Shown here in pieces: positions 1-11,147 of a DNA stretch of 64,000 nt; the stretch's first letter is position 1, and the number at the start of each line of letters is the position of its first letter. Below the pieces are notes generated by a model that was given only the letters and a program-made list of their open reading frames with translations, was not told the DNA's origin and did not search any database. The translations under genes and the position numbers were made by a program. Origin of the DNA: Eleusine coracana subsp. coracana (taxonomy: Eukaryota > Streptophyta > Magnoliopsida > Poales > Poaceae); the NCBI GenBank assembly GCA_032690845.1, contig CM064426.1, positions 46,516,508 through 46,580,507 of the forward strand, in the 5' to 3' direction.

Positions 1-147
1 TGGAGAGAGTTACAATGGTGGCGAGAGAGGAGGAAAGCTCTTGGTCTCTGATGTCGATGGTCTGTGTGGGTGTCTCTTTTGTTGTCGTGCCCTTTTAAGA
101 ATGTTTACCCCCTCCCCTTTAATACTCCAAGGAAAAGGGGCCCATTT

Positions 148-178
<31 letters not shown>

Positions 179-1169
179 AGCAGAATCCGACGCATATAGA
201 GTCGATGGAGGCGTGCGGGAGAAGGCAAAGCTCCGGGTCGGCGGCATGGTCTTCGGCCCTAGTAGGTCCCTTATCCTGGCCACCGCGTTAGATGATGGAC
301 ACTGTGCTCGGGCGTGCCCTCGTCTTCTGTCAATAGGCAGCGTCTTCCTTGTCACTGTTGACGGTGTGATTCGTCATATGTGACAGGGTATAACGTGGGC
401 ACTGTTATGTTGTCTGGACGATGAATGTTCCTGCCATCCATCGACTGTCCCGCATGTCTGCTATGAGGGGTGCCATCGGGTGTTGGCGCCATTGAGTGCC
501 CTGTCATGCTTACTTGCTTCCGCAGGTGTGGGTGGTGATGGGCGCAGCGAGGCATACACAGGTATTTGACCCCCCTGATACTGTGCGTGCATGGCGGGTA
601 CGACATTTGAGGCCAAGTGGTTGGTCGTTGATGACCACCGACCCGTCCATCCCTCTTCAGCCAGGGTTAGAACACCGACCCATATTTGCCCGGGCACACC
701 TAGATTTGGGATCTGTCTTGTCTTGTCAGGGTAATTGTGCTTCCCCATCCCACTATTTCTGGTCTGGTCTGGGTCTATCGACCTTGTCTTGTCGAGGCTC
801 GGACTTCTACTGATAGGAGACGAAGGTGGCATGGCCCATTTGATGATCGAGTAGGGCTCGCGGTAAGAGGTCCGGACCCCGACCGCGTTGTCGAGTGAGG
901 CGTGGTGTAGCGGGGCACTCGACTTTTCCCGAGGGGTCAGACGCAGCGGGTCGCTCGACCCCCCATTGAGGGGTCGAGCGAGGCGTGGCCGGTCCCCGGC
1001 TACCCAAGGGTCGAGCGAGTCACGAGCGCACAAGGACTGTTGCGGCTGCGGCACAGCTATCATGGCTAAGGTGTGACTGCCTACGCGAATGTCTTCATGT
1101 GGGGTCCATTTGAGTGGCACTCTAGCAATTAGGGGATGCCACGTGGCACCCTGATATTTACCTTCGATA
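1..1169 (-). repeat. 3' LTR of Tat-1, cut by window start
   Basis: Read on the minus strand, the LTR begins at 1169 with TATCGAAGGTAAATATC, just after the tract CTCAGGGGCTAC. The same tract and a similar start (TGTCGGGGGTAAAAACC) occur at the Tat-2 LTR (21242), which sets the boundary; the usual TG start has decayed to TA. Both LTRs carry several GGGGTCGAGCG-type words, a CT/GA microsatellite and a TATA-like box near the distal end. By comparison with the 1343-bp Tat-2 LTR, roughly 170 bp lie outside the window. Confidence 0.75.
148..178. repeat. (CA)n(GA)n microsatellite
   Basis: A run of CA repeats passes directly into GA repeats within the Tat-1 LTR. The Tat-2 LTR has a TC repeat at the matching place near its TATA box, so this seems to be a family feature and not a chance expansion. 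Several apparent ORFs across it are low-complexity artefacts. Confidence 0.9.
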
Positions 1170-3744
1170 GTAGCCCCTGAGCGAGTCGGAGAGTTGTTCA
1201 CGGGATTTTTAATGTCGCCATGAGTCGAAGTGGGCGAGGTTGCTTTGTGGGTCATCCAACTCGTTCAAGGTGCGCGCGAGCTCATCCGACGTGTGTAGCC
1301 CCCGAGTCGGGGGGGGGGGGGGAGTTTTCATGAAACTCATGCCTCGGCTGGACGTTGCCGTGGCAGGCTCCTTTGCCGCGTGAAAGAGGTGCGCGCAAGT
1401 GTAGCCCCAGAGCAAGAGGAGGTGTCCGTGAGGACTTGTTCTTTGGCTTTATCGACTGGATGTGATTTACGAGGGTGCTTCATCGCCCGTGACTTTTGTG
1501 CCCTATGTCTCAAACAGATCAGGCAGCAGGGTGCGCCTGTGAAAGGGGGGCCCGGCCCATAAGGCCATCGTGTCTGCTGAAAAAGGCGTGACCTGATGCT
1601 GCTAGGGCAGCAGCGTATTGTCCCTTTCCGGCGTGCGGTGTGCCTTGCAGGTCCTCGGTCTAGTGTGCCGTGCGTTCGGATAGCTTTTAGCCAACGGCTC
1701 GGCTCAGTGCGAGCCCTCCATCGTACGGGATACAGTGCGTGACGCTGCCGATGGTGTTAGGCTCTTGTGCTCACGCAGTGTGCCAGAATCTCTCGTGAAG
1801 TCGCATTGGGTTCGTTGCCTGAGTAGGGTATCCGAGGCCTCGGCTTGGCCCGGCTATATAAGAGCGCGTCCAGGCGATGTCGTGCTTCATCCTCATGCCT
1901 AAGACTTACACTCCGAGCTAAGAGGGACCATAGACACAAGTGACTCCTGATTAGTAGACAATTGTTTTTATAGCTCCCAAGTTTGGTGACGCCCCTGGTG
2001 ACAGGGACGGGGGTGATGACTCACCGGTGATAAGTTTTTGGCTGTTCTGGCTTGGCCATCTTGCCAGTCGTGAGAAGGTTGCCTCAACATCTGTTGTGTT
2101 CTCCCCTTATTCGGGTGAGGTGAAGATAAAGGGAGCCTCTCATGGTTAGTTTCCATGGCTTATTAGGTCCCACCGTGTTCGTCCTCAGCGGCATCTATAG
2201 GAAGGGGGCCAGAGAGAGGCATCGGGTCGGACTCCTCGCTGGCGGAGGGGTCCTTATTCCCATGAGGCAGCTCCAGCAACAGCCGTATGGCGTGACCGAG
2301 CTGCTCGCCTTCCTCATTGGGGGAAAGTCCGGCCTCATATGAGGGCATCTTTCCCCGACGATGAAGCATCACAGGTGCTTCACCCCGTATGTACCCGCCA
2401 AGTCGCTTTTTTCCTTTATAATAGACCTCCCAGGTCGACTCTTCTTTCTCATTCTCCTCGTTTTTTAGCCATTGGAGCTCGCCATTGTTAGAGGGGAGAG
2501 AGGAAGAGAATTTTGTATAAGTCGGCCTTGCATGGTCTTATTAATCAAGGAATCAAGGGTTGTGACCCGTCGTTGGGTCTCGTTGGCGATGCCAACCCTC
2601 GCGTCTCCGCTCGATGCGGAAGAGTCAATCGAGGGATTGTTTCGACTTTTTTGTTTTCTCCTTCCGTATTTTGTTCATAGGACGGAGGATAGAGCCGAGC
2701 CATGGTTTTGCCTCAGTGGCTGAAACAGGGCTGCTCAGTGAGCTGCTATCGGGTTCGCTCGAGTGAGACCTCTGGTTCCTCGTCAATGAGGTCATAGTGG
2801 ACAAGCTGGTGGTCGATCTCATAAATCCGTCTTCCTGACTCGACTGGTTGTCATGACCATTCGATTGGTCGTGATGGCTAGCTGCCTCTCTCCGGGGAGA
2901 TACCAATGGACGAGTCAGAACAGGACTCGAGCGCTACTCCGTGATGCCCACGACCCTCAAGGGTTTGGGTATTGGCCACTGGGCGTGCCCATTGCTCGTG
3001 CCCCTCGCCGTGTTCGGCGTTGCCGGTGGCTGTCGAACACCTTTGATGGGGCCAGCCTTAGAACCACAGCGCCATCAGGCCGTCGGGGTAGTTTTCGACC
3101 CCTTATCCCGTCTTACTTGCATCTCCCATCTCATGGCGGGGCCGCGAGACTCACCTTATGCTTCGTTTGTCCTCGCTCGTCAGCAGAGCTTGACATGACG
3201 TGGCCTGGTCAGTAGGATCTACCTGCCCTACCTGTTCGATGCTCAAAGGGCGGGACGGGGTGGGGATAGGCCCTACGTGGCCTTCCCCACTTCTCGAGTA
3301 TATAGGAGGAGGTTGAACGAAAGCAGTCTATTTGGTGCTTGTGTCAAGTTGGTCCCGGGTAAGACACGCAGTCGTTCTGTCTTCCGTAGCACGACAATCG
3401 AGGGAGCATTTCTATGTCGTTGTGGAAGTAGTGGTGGGGTCCATGGCACGTAGAGCCGTTCACAGAAGCCGAGGAGTTTTCTGAGCGGCGGGCGAGGAGG
3501 AGTTATGGAGGCGCATGGTGCGGAGTGGGGAGTTAAGAGACTCTTTACCTGGTGGGTGACGGACGGATTTCCCGTAGTTCGTTTCGACCGTGCCTCGGGT
3601 GCGGCCCTCTATTTAAGTCTCTTGACGCCAAATCCTCCGCCCTCCTCTCAATTCTTCTCACTTCCACGCCCCTGCTTCCTCCTCTTCCCTTTCTCTCCTT
3701 CTTGCTGCCGTCTCACCGCCACCATGTCGGTTTTCTCCTGATCC
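1170..3744 (-). other. Tat-1 3' untranslated region and antisense-ORF upstream region
   Basis: No convincing coding domain was found on either strand. The part next to the LTR carries partial tandem copies of a unit containing GTGCGCGC and GTGTAGCCCC (about 1270 and 1389) and a G-homopolymer near 1309-1322. TATA-like words on the plus strand lie near 1855 (TATATAAG), 2416 and 3299. One or more may drive the antisense transcript, but the sequence alone does not decide this. The ORFs in this stretch have no family resemblance that I can see. Confidence 0.6.
3610..3617 (+). promoter_or_regulatory. TATA-like box upstream of the Tat-1 antisense ORF
   Basis: TATTTAAG lies about 130 bp before the likely start codon at 3745 and is followed by a CT-rich leader (3640-3720). 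Tat-3, Tat-4 and Tat-5 each have a TATA box upstream of their own antisense ORF, so position supports a promoter. Transcription was not tested. Confidence 0.5.
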
Positions 3745-6700
3745 ATGGTGATGAAGAAGGAGCTAGAGGGACTCGTCCAGGGCGGGCTCCTCGCTCCCCT
3801 CCCCCCCTCAGTGGGGCGGTGGAGTGGATCGTACCGGGAAACGAGATATCCCCTTCCATGAGCGAGGACTGGGGAGGCCGACGCACGACTTCCTCAGGGC
3901 TCTACTCCACCACTACAGGGCGGAGCTGCAGGATCTGAATCCCAACGAGGTCCAGCACATATCGGCCTTTGTGGCCTTGTGTGAGGGGTTTGTCGGAATT
4001 GCGCCCAACTTCGACCTATGGTGCCACTTCTTCCTCACCATCTGCATCAGGCACAAGGCCACTGGGGTCGACTCGCTCCCTTGCACCATCAGGTGCGTGG
4101 GGATTCGCCTTCATAATGAGTGCGCGGGTGGGTACATCCATATGCCCACTCCAACCACCCACTCAGGGTGGCACAAGAGGTGGTTCTACCTGCGCAACAA
4201 AGAGTAGTGTCCTCTCCTCGAGTACACAGGCGTGACATCGCCGAGGCCCAGGACTGCTGGAAGTGGGGAAAGGGGAAAAGCGGGAAGAAATGGATCGGGA
4301 GTGCGCTCGCCGCCATTTCCCACCTGAAGAGGTCGGGCCTCGACGACGTGGGAGTTGTCAGGTGGTATCACAAGAGGCGGTTCGCGCCGCTATGCCATCG
4401 CCATATCTCGATGTTCCTCGTCGACGGCAACAGCCGCGTGGTCCTGGACAATGTGATAGTGGAGGAGCTGCTGCCCGACATAGAGGTGGCGAAGCAGGTG
4501 AAGGTGGCGCTCGGTCCATCTGCGCCAGCCTGTCCCATCCCAGGCACATCGCCGATGCTCCCCGACCCGCAAGTGGTCGACGTGGTAAGGATTTGTGCTC
4601 TCTTCACTGAAACGGTTGATTTTCATTCTTCCGTTTCCTTACTTTGGTTGTATGTTGATTTTGTTGTTTTTCATTCTCCCATTTCCCATTGGGTATGCTT
4701 CATCCGGACCCCCTCCCTTCGGCTACCGGAAAGGAGGGTCCACTAGACCACCAACCATTTCAGGGACGTGGAGCGGTGGGACGCCAGGTGGGAGGCGAGG
4801 AAGAAGGAGAATGTTGTCATCCATGCCAAGCTCGAGAAGGAGGAGAGGTCGTGGCGGTGTCAGGCGCTACGGGAGGAGAAGGAGCGGAGGGGTGAGAATC
4901 GGAACACCCCATCGACTGAATTGTTGGAGGAGGAGGAGGACACTTTCAATGACTCGGAAAATTTGAGCGGGTTCAAGGACTCCGCAGGCGATGACGACGT
5001 TGGTGGCACCAACAACGGCGAGTACGTCGGTGATGGTGACAATGATGATGACAACGATGATGATGATGATAACCTCGGCGGTGATGTCGGGTTGACGGCC
5101 GGCCTTGGCTACGCGCCCTTTGCGTGACCGACCCTGGGGATGGGGTCGTCCCTGGTCTCGTTGGCTTCCACCGGCGCAGGCGCGCTGAGTCGATCCGGAT
5201 CGGTCCAGAGCCTCCGGACGCTGTCACCGGCCGGGCATTTCCCCATCGTGTCAACCCTTGCGGCTGGCTCTCCCATCCAGGTGGTGGTCAAGTTGGCACT
5301 GGTCGAGATGCCGACCGCCGCCGCTGTGGCCAAGGCCGCATCCCCTGCTGCGGGCACGGAGAAGCATCCGCGAGAGGAGTCGGAGGGTGGTGACATGCCC
5401 ATCAAGAAGTGTTGGGCCCTGGGCCAAGATCCTCGCCGCCCGAAGCAGTCTATCATGAAGCAGCTGAAGGTGGGTGCCATGGGGGAGGCCAGTCGCATGA
5501 CATGGCAGCTTCCGCTGTCGAGGAGGCGCGAGCACGGGATGCGGCGGCTGCCACCACAGAGGAGGCGCGAGCACGCGACTTCGTGGCGGCCGCTATGGAG
5601 GAGGCATGAACACGTGACATCGGGGCGGCCGCCATGGAGGAGGCGCGGGCGCGCGATGCCGCGGCCGCTGCTTCGGCCGGAGCGGGCTCGGGGATGGCCG
5701 TGTCTTCGACTGTGGCCGGGGTCACTGGAGGCGGTGTTCCGGTGAGCGCTGGGATGGCGGGCGTCCCCACGGGCAGAGATGACAAGACCGCTGCCCTGGC
5801 CCGTGTTGAAGTGAGGGACTTCGCCATGATCGGTGCGGGGCTTGCTGTAGACGACCTCGGTTACGGAGCCTCGCCTCTGTCGGCGGAGCAGCGCACGTTG
5901 CTGGAGGGCAAGCTCCGATCGATGGAGGACTTATGCAGACCCACCGAGCTTCGTGTCCTTGCCGCCTGCCAATCGCGACTCGAGTGTGAGGCCCCGACTG
6001 TGGCGTCCCACTAGGCATTAGCTATTGCCCGTCGAGAGCTGGAGGAGGAGCGTCGCCTCGGGGAGGACCTCGGGAAGCAGCTGTCTGAGCTGGAGGCCTC
6101 CCTGGAACAAGGCGACAGGGCAGTGGATGTGCTCGTCCTCACTCACGAGGAGCGGGATAACGCAGTGGCGCAGGCCGCGTCTGGCGCTGAAGAGATCAAC
6201 AGGCTGCAGCTTGCACTGTAGCAGGAGAGGCAGCGCCGCGAGGAAGCAAACAAGGCAGCCCAAGACTCCACTGCAGTTGCCGCTGGTTACCTATCGCAGC
6301 TGCAGAATTCCCATAAGAGGGAGGAAGGTAAAATCTTCTCTACGTTTCATCACCCCCTCTTGCACTGTCTTTGTTCGCCTTGTTGACTCCATTAGGTGTT
6401 GTGCAGAGCTCGGGTCCCGACTGGCGGCGGTCGAAGGCTTGCTCCGTCAGGAGGTCAAGGCGAGGGACACGCTCTGCGCTTTGATAGGCAGGGCCGCACG
6501 GGAGCTTCAAGTGGACGTCCCTCCTAATGTCGCCCCTGTTGAGCTGGTCGGGTGGCTGAAGGAGGCAGATCACAAGTGGATCCAGCGGGGGGTGCAATTC
6601 GGCGTCCACTCACTTTGACCTGGTCGAAGCTGAGTTTGAGGCCTTGAGCACGGGCCACGTTGAAGAGAACACCCCTGAGTAGATGGAGGGGATCCGGGTG

Positions 6701-6766
6701 CGCACTGCCCCTCACGCCGACACCATGGCCCGCACACACGAGGAGGCATTCCCTAGAGTTGAGTAG
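3745..6766 (+). pseudogene. Tat-1 antisense ORF (PF04195-like N-terminus, coiled-coil C-terminus)
   Basis: This degenerate multi-exon gene is antisense to Tat-1 gag-pol. The ATG at 3745 opens MVMKKELEGLVQGGLLAPL. After a frameshift near 3845, the segment 3850-4207 reads HERGLGRPTHDFL and HHYRAELQDLNPNEVQHI, then GWHKRWFYLRN. This order matches the plant 'putative gypsy-type transposon' domain. A plausible intron ends at TTTCAG (4761). The next exon is charged (WDARWEARKK) and leads into an Asp/Glu-rich tract (4915-5080). Then come Ala/Arg/Glu repeats (5515-5660) and a long coiled coil (5880-6310, including LEEERRLGEDLGKQLSELEA). A second likely intron follows GAAG|GTAAAA at 6328, and the last part (6410-6618) includes ELQVDVPPNVAPVELVGWL. 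The gene probably ends at 6764-6766. Function is unknown; this class of antisense ORF is known from Tat elements. Confidence 0.7.
5515..5660 (+). repeat. 36-bp minisatellite inside the antisense ORF
   Basis: About four copies of a 36-bp unit encode repeats of the kind EEARARDAAAA on the plus strand. The unit is a multiple of three, so copy-number change would keep frame. It links the acidic middle to the coiled-coil part. Long ORFs in other frames here are shadows of the repeat. Confidence 0.75.
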
Positions 6767-7150
6767 GAGAATTAGTCAGTAGTTGTTTTTAGCTGACTTA
6801 GTTGTCTTGGTGGGTCATCATGCCCATGTAATAATTTAAATTCAAACCGGTGCTTGCTTATTTTCAATGGCTTGAGGTGGCCTTGGACAATTTTGATCCA
6901 AATTCGGTTTCCTTAAAATATTGGCCTTTTCCCCTTTTGTTTTGATTTTTGTGAAGTTTGAGCCTCCGCGCCCTTCGAAGTTTGGTCTCGGCGGTAATTG
7001 CCGTTGCCGTGGCCACTGGGGCTAGCATGACGTTGCGCCGTCCGACCGACTTTCCCGTGAACCTGCCTTGCATGTGGTTTACTTCGCTTGTCGCCACAGT
7101 GAGTCCTAAGGTCCGATGTAGTTTTCCATGAAAAAAAGAGAGAGAAAAAT
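6767..7150 (-). other. Tat-1 spacer between antisense ORF and pol, left of the solo LTR
   Basis: There is no coding signal. In the original element this stretch was continuous with 11034-11147; the solo LTR insertion separated them. The plus strand has an AATAAT near 6831, a possible weak poly(A) signal for the antisense transcript. The last five bases (AAAAT) pair imperfectly with AAAAC at 11034-11038 as the solo LTR target duplication. Confidence 0.55.
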
Positions 7151-10100
7151 TGTGACACCCCAAGTGTCTCACCTTAATTTAACAAATATGAGGAGCACTA
7201 ATCATGGTTATTATAGCATGAAATGATATGAGCCTAATCATTGATTTAATTCTAGGCAAATAAAAATCCTGCAACCAAGTTATTGAAGCAATTCAAAATT
7301 TCAATACAACTCATACCAAATAATTTCATCATCAATTTGGTAATAAAATAGAATATTATGAATTTATTGGGCATTTTATCTGCTTGGCAAGACCCTTAAT
7401 TAATTAATTGATTCTTAAGTAACTAATTAACACATTTTATAAATTCTAAAAATATGTTTATTCAAATTTCAAATAAAATTTACCAGAGTGTTCTCCACCA
7501 TATAAATAGTCAGTCCACCAAATTTCACTAATTTAGGAAATCCCAAGCTATTTTATTTTGATTTATTAAAAACCAGCTTTGACGAGGGACTTGTTTGTAA
7601 GAAATCCAAAACTTGGTGGGCTGCAGTGCAAAATCTCTCCTTCTTCTTCCTCACTGGCGCAGAGCCGGTTCTCGGCCGCTTCTCTGCTAACGCCAGCGCC
7701 CTGTTCTCCTCGGAACCGCACGCGCAATAGTGCGTCAACGCTGGCCACCCCTCTGCCACCCCTGCTCCTCCGTCTTGTCCTCTCAGCCACGCGCGTGCCT
7801 AAGGGCCATATTTCTCCTGCCTGCACGCCACCAAGGCCGACCGGCCGACTTCAATTTCGCCCGCTCATCCCGCTCTTGCACTACATTTGCTCCTCTTCCC
7901 TCTGCGCAACATCATAGCACACCGTGAGCCTCACACGCATCACCATAACTTCGGCCGCAGCACCCTGCTCTCTCTCATTTTCCTCCCTTGGCCCTCTGCT
8001 CAATCACTATTCCCATTCCCAAAACTCGAGCTCGACTGCCACTGCTCCCCTGCTTCCCGAGCCCAGCCGAGAGCACTCACGCAACCGTCCATTTCCCCTC
8101 TAGCTCCCCAGGCCACTCACTCAGCAATTCCCTGTGTGTGCTCGATCAATTCGAAGAAAAGCCGAGGCAAACCCCTCCGGCGAGCTCCTCCGTCACCGGC
8201 CAAAAATTGGGTACTTCTGGTGAGTCTCATCGACCATCCTTCTTCTCTCACACGCGCAAACTACCTACGCGCCTACCTGACCCTTTTTCTTCTTATTTCC
8301 CCTCGGCCGCCGCCTATTTCTCCTCGGCCACCGCCTCTGTTTCCGGTGAAACCAAGCCGCCCCATCGACAAGCTCCTACCTCCAGTCCTTATCGATGAAC
8401 TCCGACGCGATGTTGATGGTCCCCTTGTCCCCATGAAGCTGTAGGGAAAGACAACGATCGATTTCATGCCCCCTACCCTCTTCGTAACCTCGTCGAAGAC
8501 CACCGCTCCGCTGCCTCTCGCCGACGACTACCTCCCGGTGAGAATCCGACTTCGTGAACCCCACCCAACTCTTCGCCTCATCCTATGTGTCAATTATTTG
8601 CGTTCGTGGTGAGTTTTCCTCATGTATGGACGACGGCATCGAGCTCTGACGAAGCTCCGGTGACCCACGCGGTGGGCTGACTGGCGTCCCACTAGCACCC
8701 AACGTGGCACCCACGTGTAGCCGACGTGGAGCTGAGGTGTTGCCTACGTGGCAGCTTAAAACCAGGAAAAATTGCCAGAAAGTGCTAAAAACTTTGAAAA
8801 CTCCTAATAAATCGAATTTAACTCCAATGAAGATCAAACAAAATTTCTTAGGTTCATTTCGAATTGCTTTATTTTAGTAAAATAATAAATAATTGTCACT
8901 GTACAATTATTTTTGTTAACACATTTAATTGTCCAAACACAAATTAATTACCAGATATTCTAGGAACCAAATTTAATTCTGAGTTTTGGCATGCTTAATA
9001 ATTGCATAAGTATCTATCACCACAATTTTTGGTTTAGAAAAAATATGAATTATTTTAGGCTCTAGAAATTATTTAGTGTGTTCAATTAAATTAATTCTAG
9101 TAATTATTTTATAATTAATTGGCCCCTGCCACTTGGCATAAAAATCACTCACACAAGCCTCTGTGCCCAGTAAATTACATAAGTCCAGAAACCTAAGTTG
9201 ACTTCCTTAAACTAAATTAATTGCTCATACCACTATTTTACTTTAATAAATGCTAGTAATTAGAGTAATTATAACCAGAGGCTATAAATTGGTAGAAATA
9301 CAATTCATCTATGTCCATGTTCATGATAAATCACTCAATATCAGAATCAATTGGTTACTATTGTAATTGCTTAATTATTTTGAAGGACTATAACAACCCT
9401 AAATAAATGATTAACACACATAAAATGATGAAACTCTAATTTATTTCTTTGAAGCATATGGCTTCGAGAACATTGAAGCATATGGCTTCGAGAACATAAT
9501 AATGATCAACATTTAAAGACGTTGAGCATCATACCTTTGCATTCTACGGTATTTGATAATACCGACAATTCAATTCTATCATATAGGCAACAACAACCCG
9601 GAGCAAGAAGAAGAAGATCTATAGAAGGACCTTGATCCCCAGGAGCAAGACGTGGTAGTTGCTAGCACTAACATCGGTCCAGGCAAGCCCCGGTTTTCAT
9701 TCGCCATTTTATAAAGTTGCTAGTTTTCAATATTACTAGTGTCTGTGATTATTGCATTAGGTCATAGGAGTTGATTGGAACCCACTTGCATGATACCCAA
9801 ATGACCTATGCCACTGTCATTAGAACTTTGGTAGTAACGGTACTGTGTCACTATGCTTAGTAATTGTTAGACGCAACAGATATAGTTACTAAGAAATGAA
9901 CTTGACCACTAGAACGGGAAGCTAAAAAGAAGTTTATTTTACTGTTATGACTAGACAGGCAAGATGCATGTGTAGGTTTGCAGCAATACATGGGTGTTGA
10001 CTGCGGTAGCCCTGCCTTGTCGAACCTAGGACCCGTCCGTGGTCGGCCCCTTGGTCAAGTATTGAATAGTACCGTATACATGCTAGTCTATGGGCACTAG

Positions 10101-11033
10101 TAAACTGATGTAGCATTGGCGCAGCAATGAGGATGGTACCCAGTACAGTGGTTGTTGACCCTCCTGCTGCTGGAGTGGGCGGTTCAGACCACGAAGTACT
10201 GTTGGCAGAACGGCATGCCCACTCACTGATACTGGACCCGGACCAAGTTGTTTTTCGTCCTTGTGAAAAGTGGCCATATACGACCTTAATCGGTGCGTAT
10301 GTCTCATGTATCTCGGGTTATCCCAGCTGGTGTAACTCAATTGCAATTGTTGTCCTCGTAGTAATGAGTACCACTTGGTCATTGCGTCATCACGTAGTTG
10401 AACCTGGATTGGAGGTTAACTGTGATGTTTATTGTTGGTGTTACTATTATTGCTCTTATGTTGCACTTACTTTATGTATTGCTCTATTACCTTATTATTG
10501 CAACTAAAGTTACATTTCTGCTATACTCAATTAAATTGAAGAATAAAACTTGATAGAACTAATAGGTTGCTTAGTGCGAGTCTTTTCAAACAAGCCACCT
10601 ATTAGAGCCGTTGCATGTCTAGGAGTCCGACGGGTAAGACTTGCCGAGTAATTAGTACTCAAGTTTTGTGCCACTGTTGTTTTCAGATAATGAAGAAGTA
10701 GAATTGCCTGTAGATGTGCTGCCTTGGGACATGCAAGTCCCTGAGGGTTGGACTGCCCACTGGGAGTCCGACTTCCCGCCGCAGTGATGATGTGTGATGC
10801 TAGAGTGATGGTTCTTCATGCATGAACCATTACTACGTTGTATCGTCGAGCTCATAGATTTATCGTATTTGCTTCCGCTGTTTCAAAACAATTCAAGAAC
10901 TTGTACTATTTCTGCTGCACTCTGATAACTATTTGATGTAATATTCAATTTAAATTCAAACCAATGTTGTATTATCAGGTGTCTGCATCATCAGCACCGT
11001 TGGGACCTCGATCCTGCGGGGAGGGGCGCCACA
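7151..11033 (+). mobile_element. sLTR-a: 3.9-kb solo LTR (Gypsy type)
   Basis: The sequence starts TGTGACACCCCAAGTGTCTC and ends GGGGCGCCACA, giving TG...CA ends. It is flanked by AAAAT (7146-7150) and AAAAC (11034-11038), a 4/5 match to a 5-bp target duplication. A second copy lies inverted at 26579-30483 with the same ends. There is no gag, pol, PBS or second LTR, so a solo LTR is the simplest reading. Outer parts are AT-rich (7160-7560, 8760-9700); the segment 7620-8760 is GC-rich. TATAAATA lies at 7501. The length fits long-LTR Gypsy families, but I cannot assign the family. The long ORFs in the GC-rich part are not conserved between the two copies and are not called genes. Confidence 0.75.
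7501..7508 (+). promoter_or_regulatory. TATA box in sLTR-a
   Basis: TATAAATA sits about 110 bp before the GC-rich segment. If it is the LTR promoter, the leader would be long and would contain splice-donor-like words at 8219 (CTGGTGAGT) and 8608 (GTGGTGAGT). In sLTR-b the matching site reads TATTTAAA on the minus strand. Confidence 0.5.
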
Positions 11034-11147
11034 AAAACCATGTGGTGTCGTGCCCCTTGTAGCCCCCGAGTGGCGCCCGACGCCTCGAGAGGGGTCGGGC
11101 GTCACTCGAGAGCGAGCGAAGTGTGTAAGGATGCATGAAATGGAAAG

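Noticed and set aside
461..1255. 264-aa minus-strand ORF
   Set aside because: It crosses the LTR boundary at 1169, is rich in Ser, Pro and Arg from GC-rich repeats, and shows no domain. It is a chance ORF.
5453..5827. 124-aa minus-strand ORF
   Set aside because: It is the mirror of the 36-bp repeat in the antisense ORF; Ala/Arg/Ser repeats with no independent signal.
7887..8444. 185-aa ORF in the GC-rich part of sLTR-a
   Set aside because: It is Pro/Ser-rich, and the inverted copy sLTR-b has no matching ORF in the same place. The GC content favours long chance ORFs.
10127..10507. 126-aa ORF in sLTR-a
   Set aside because: A similar ORF occurs at 27172-27486 only because the two LTR copies are homologous; there is no known domain and no start context.
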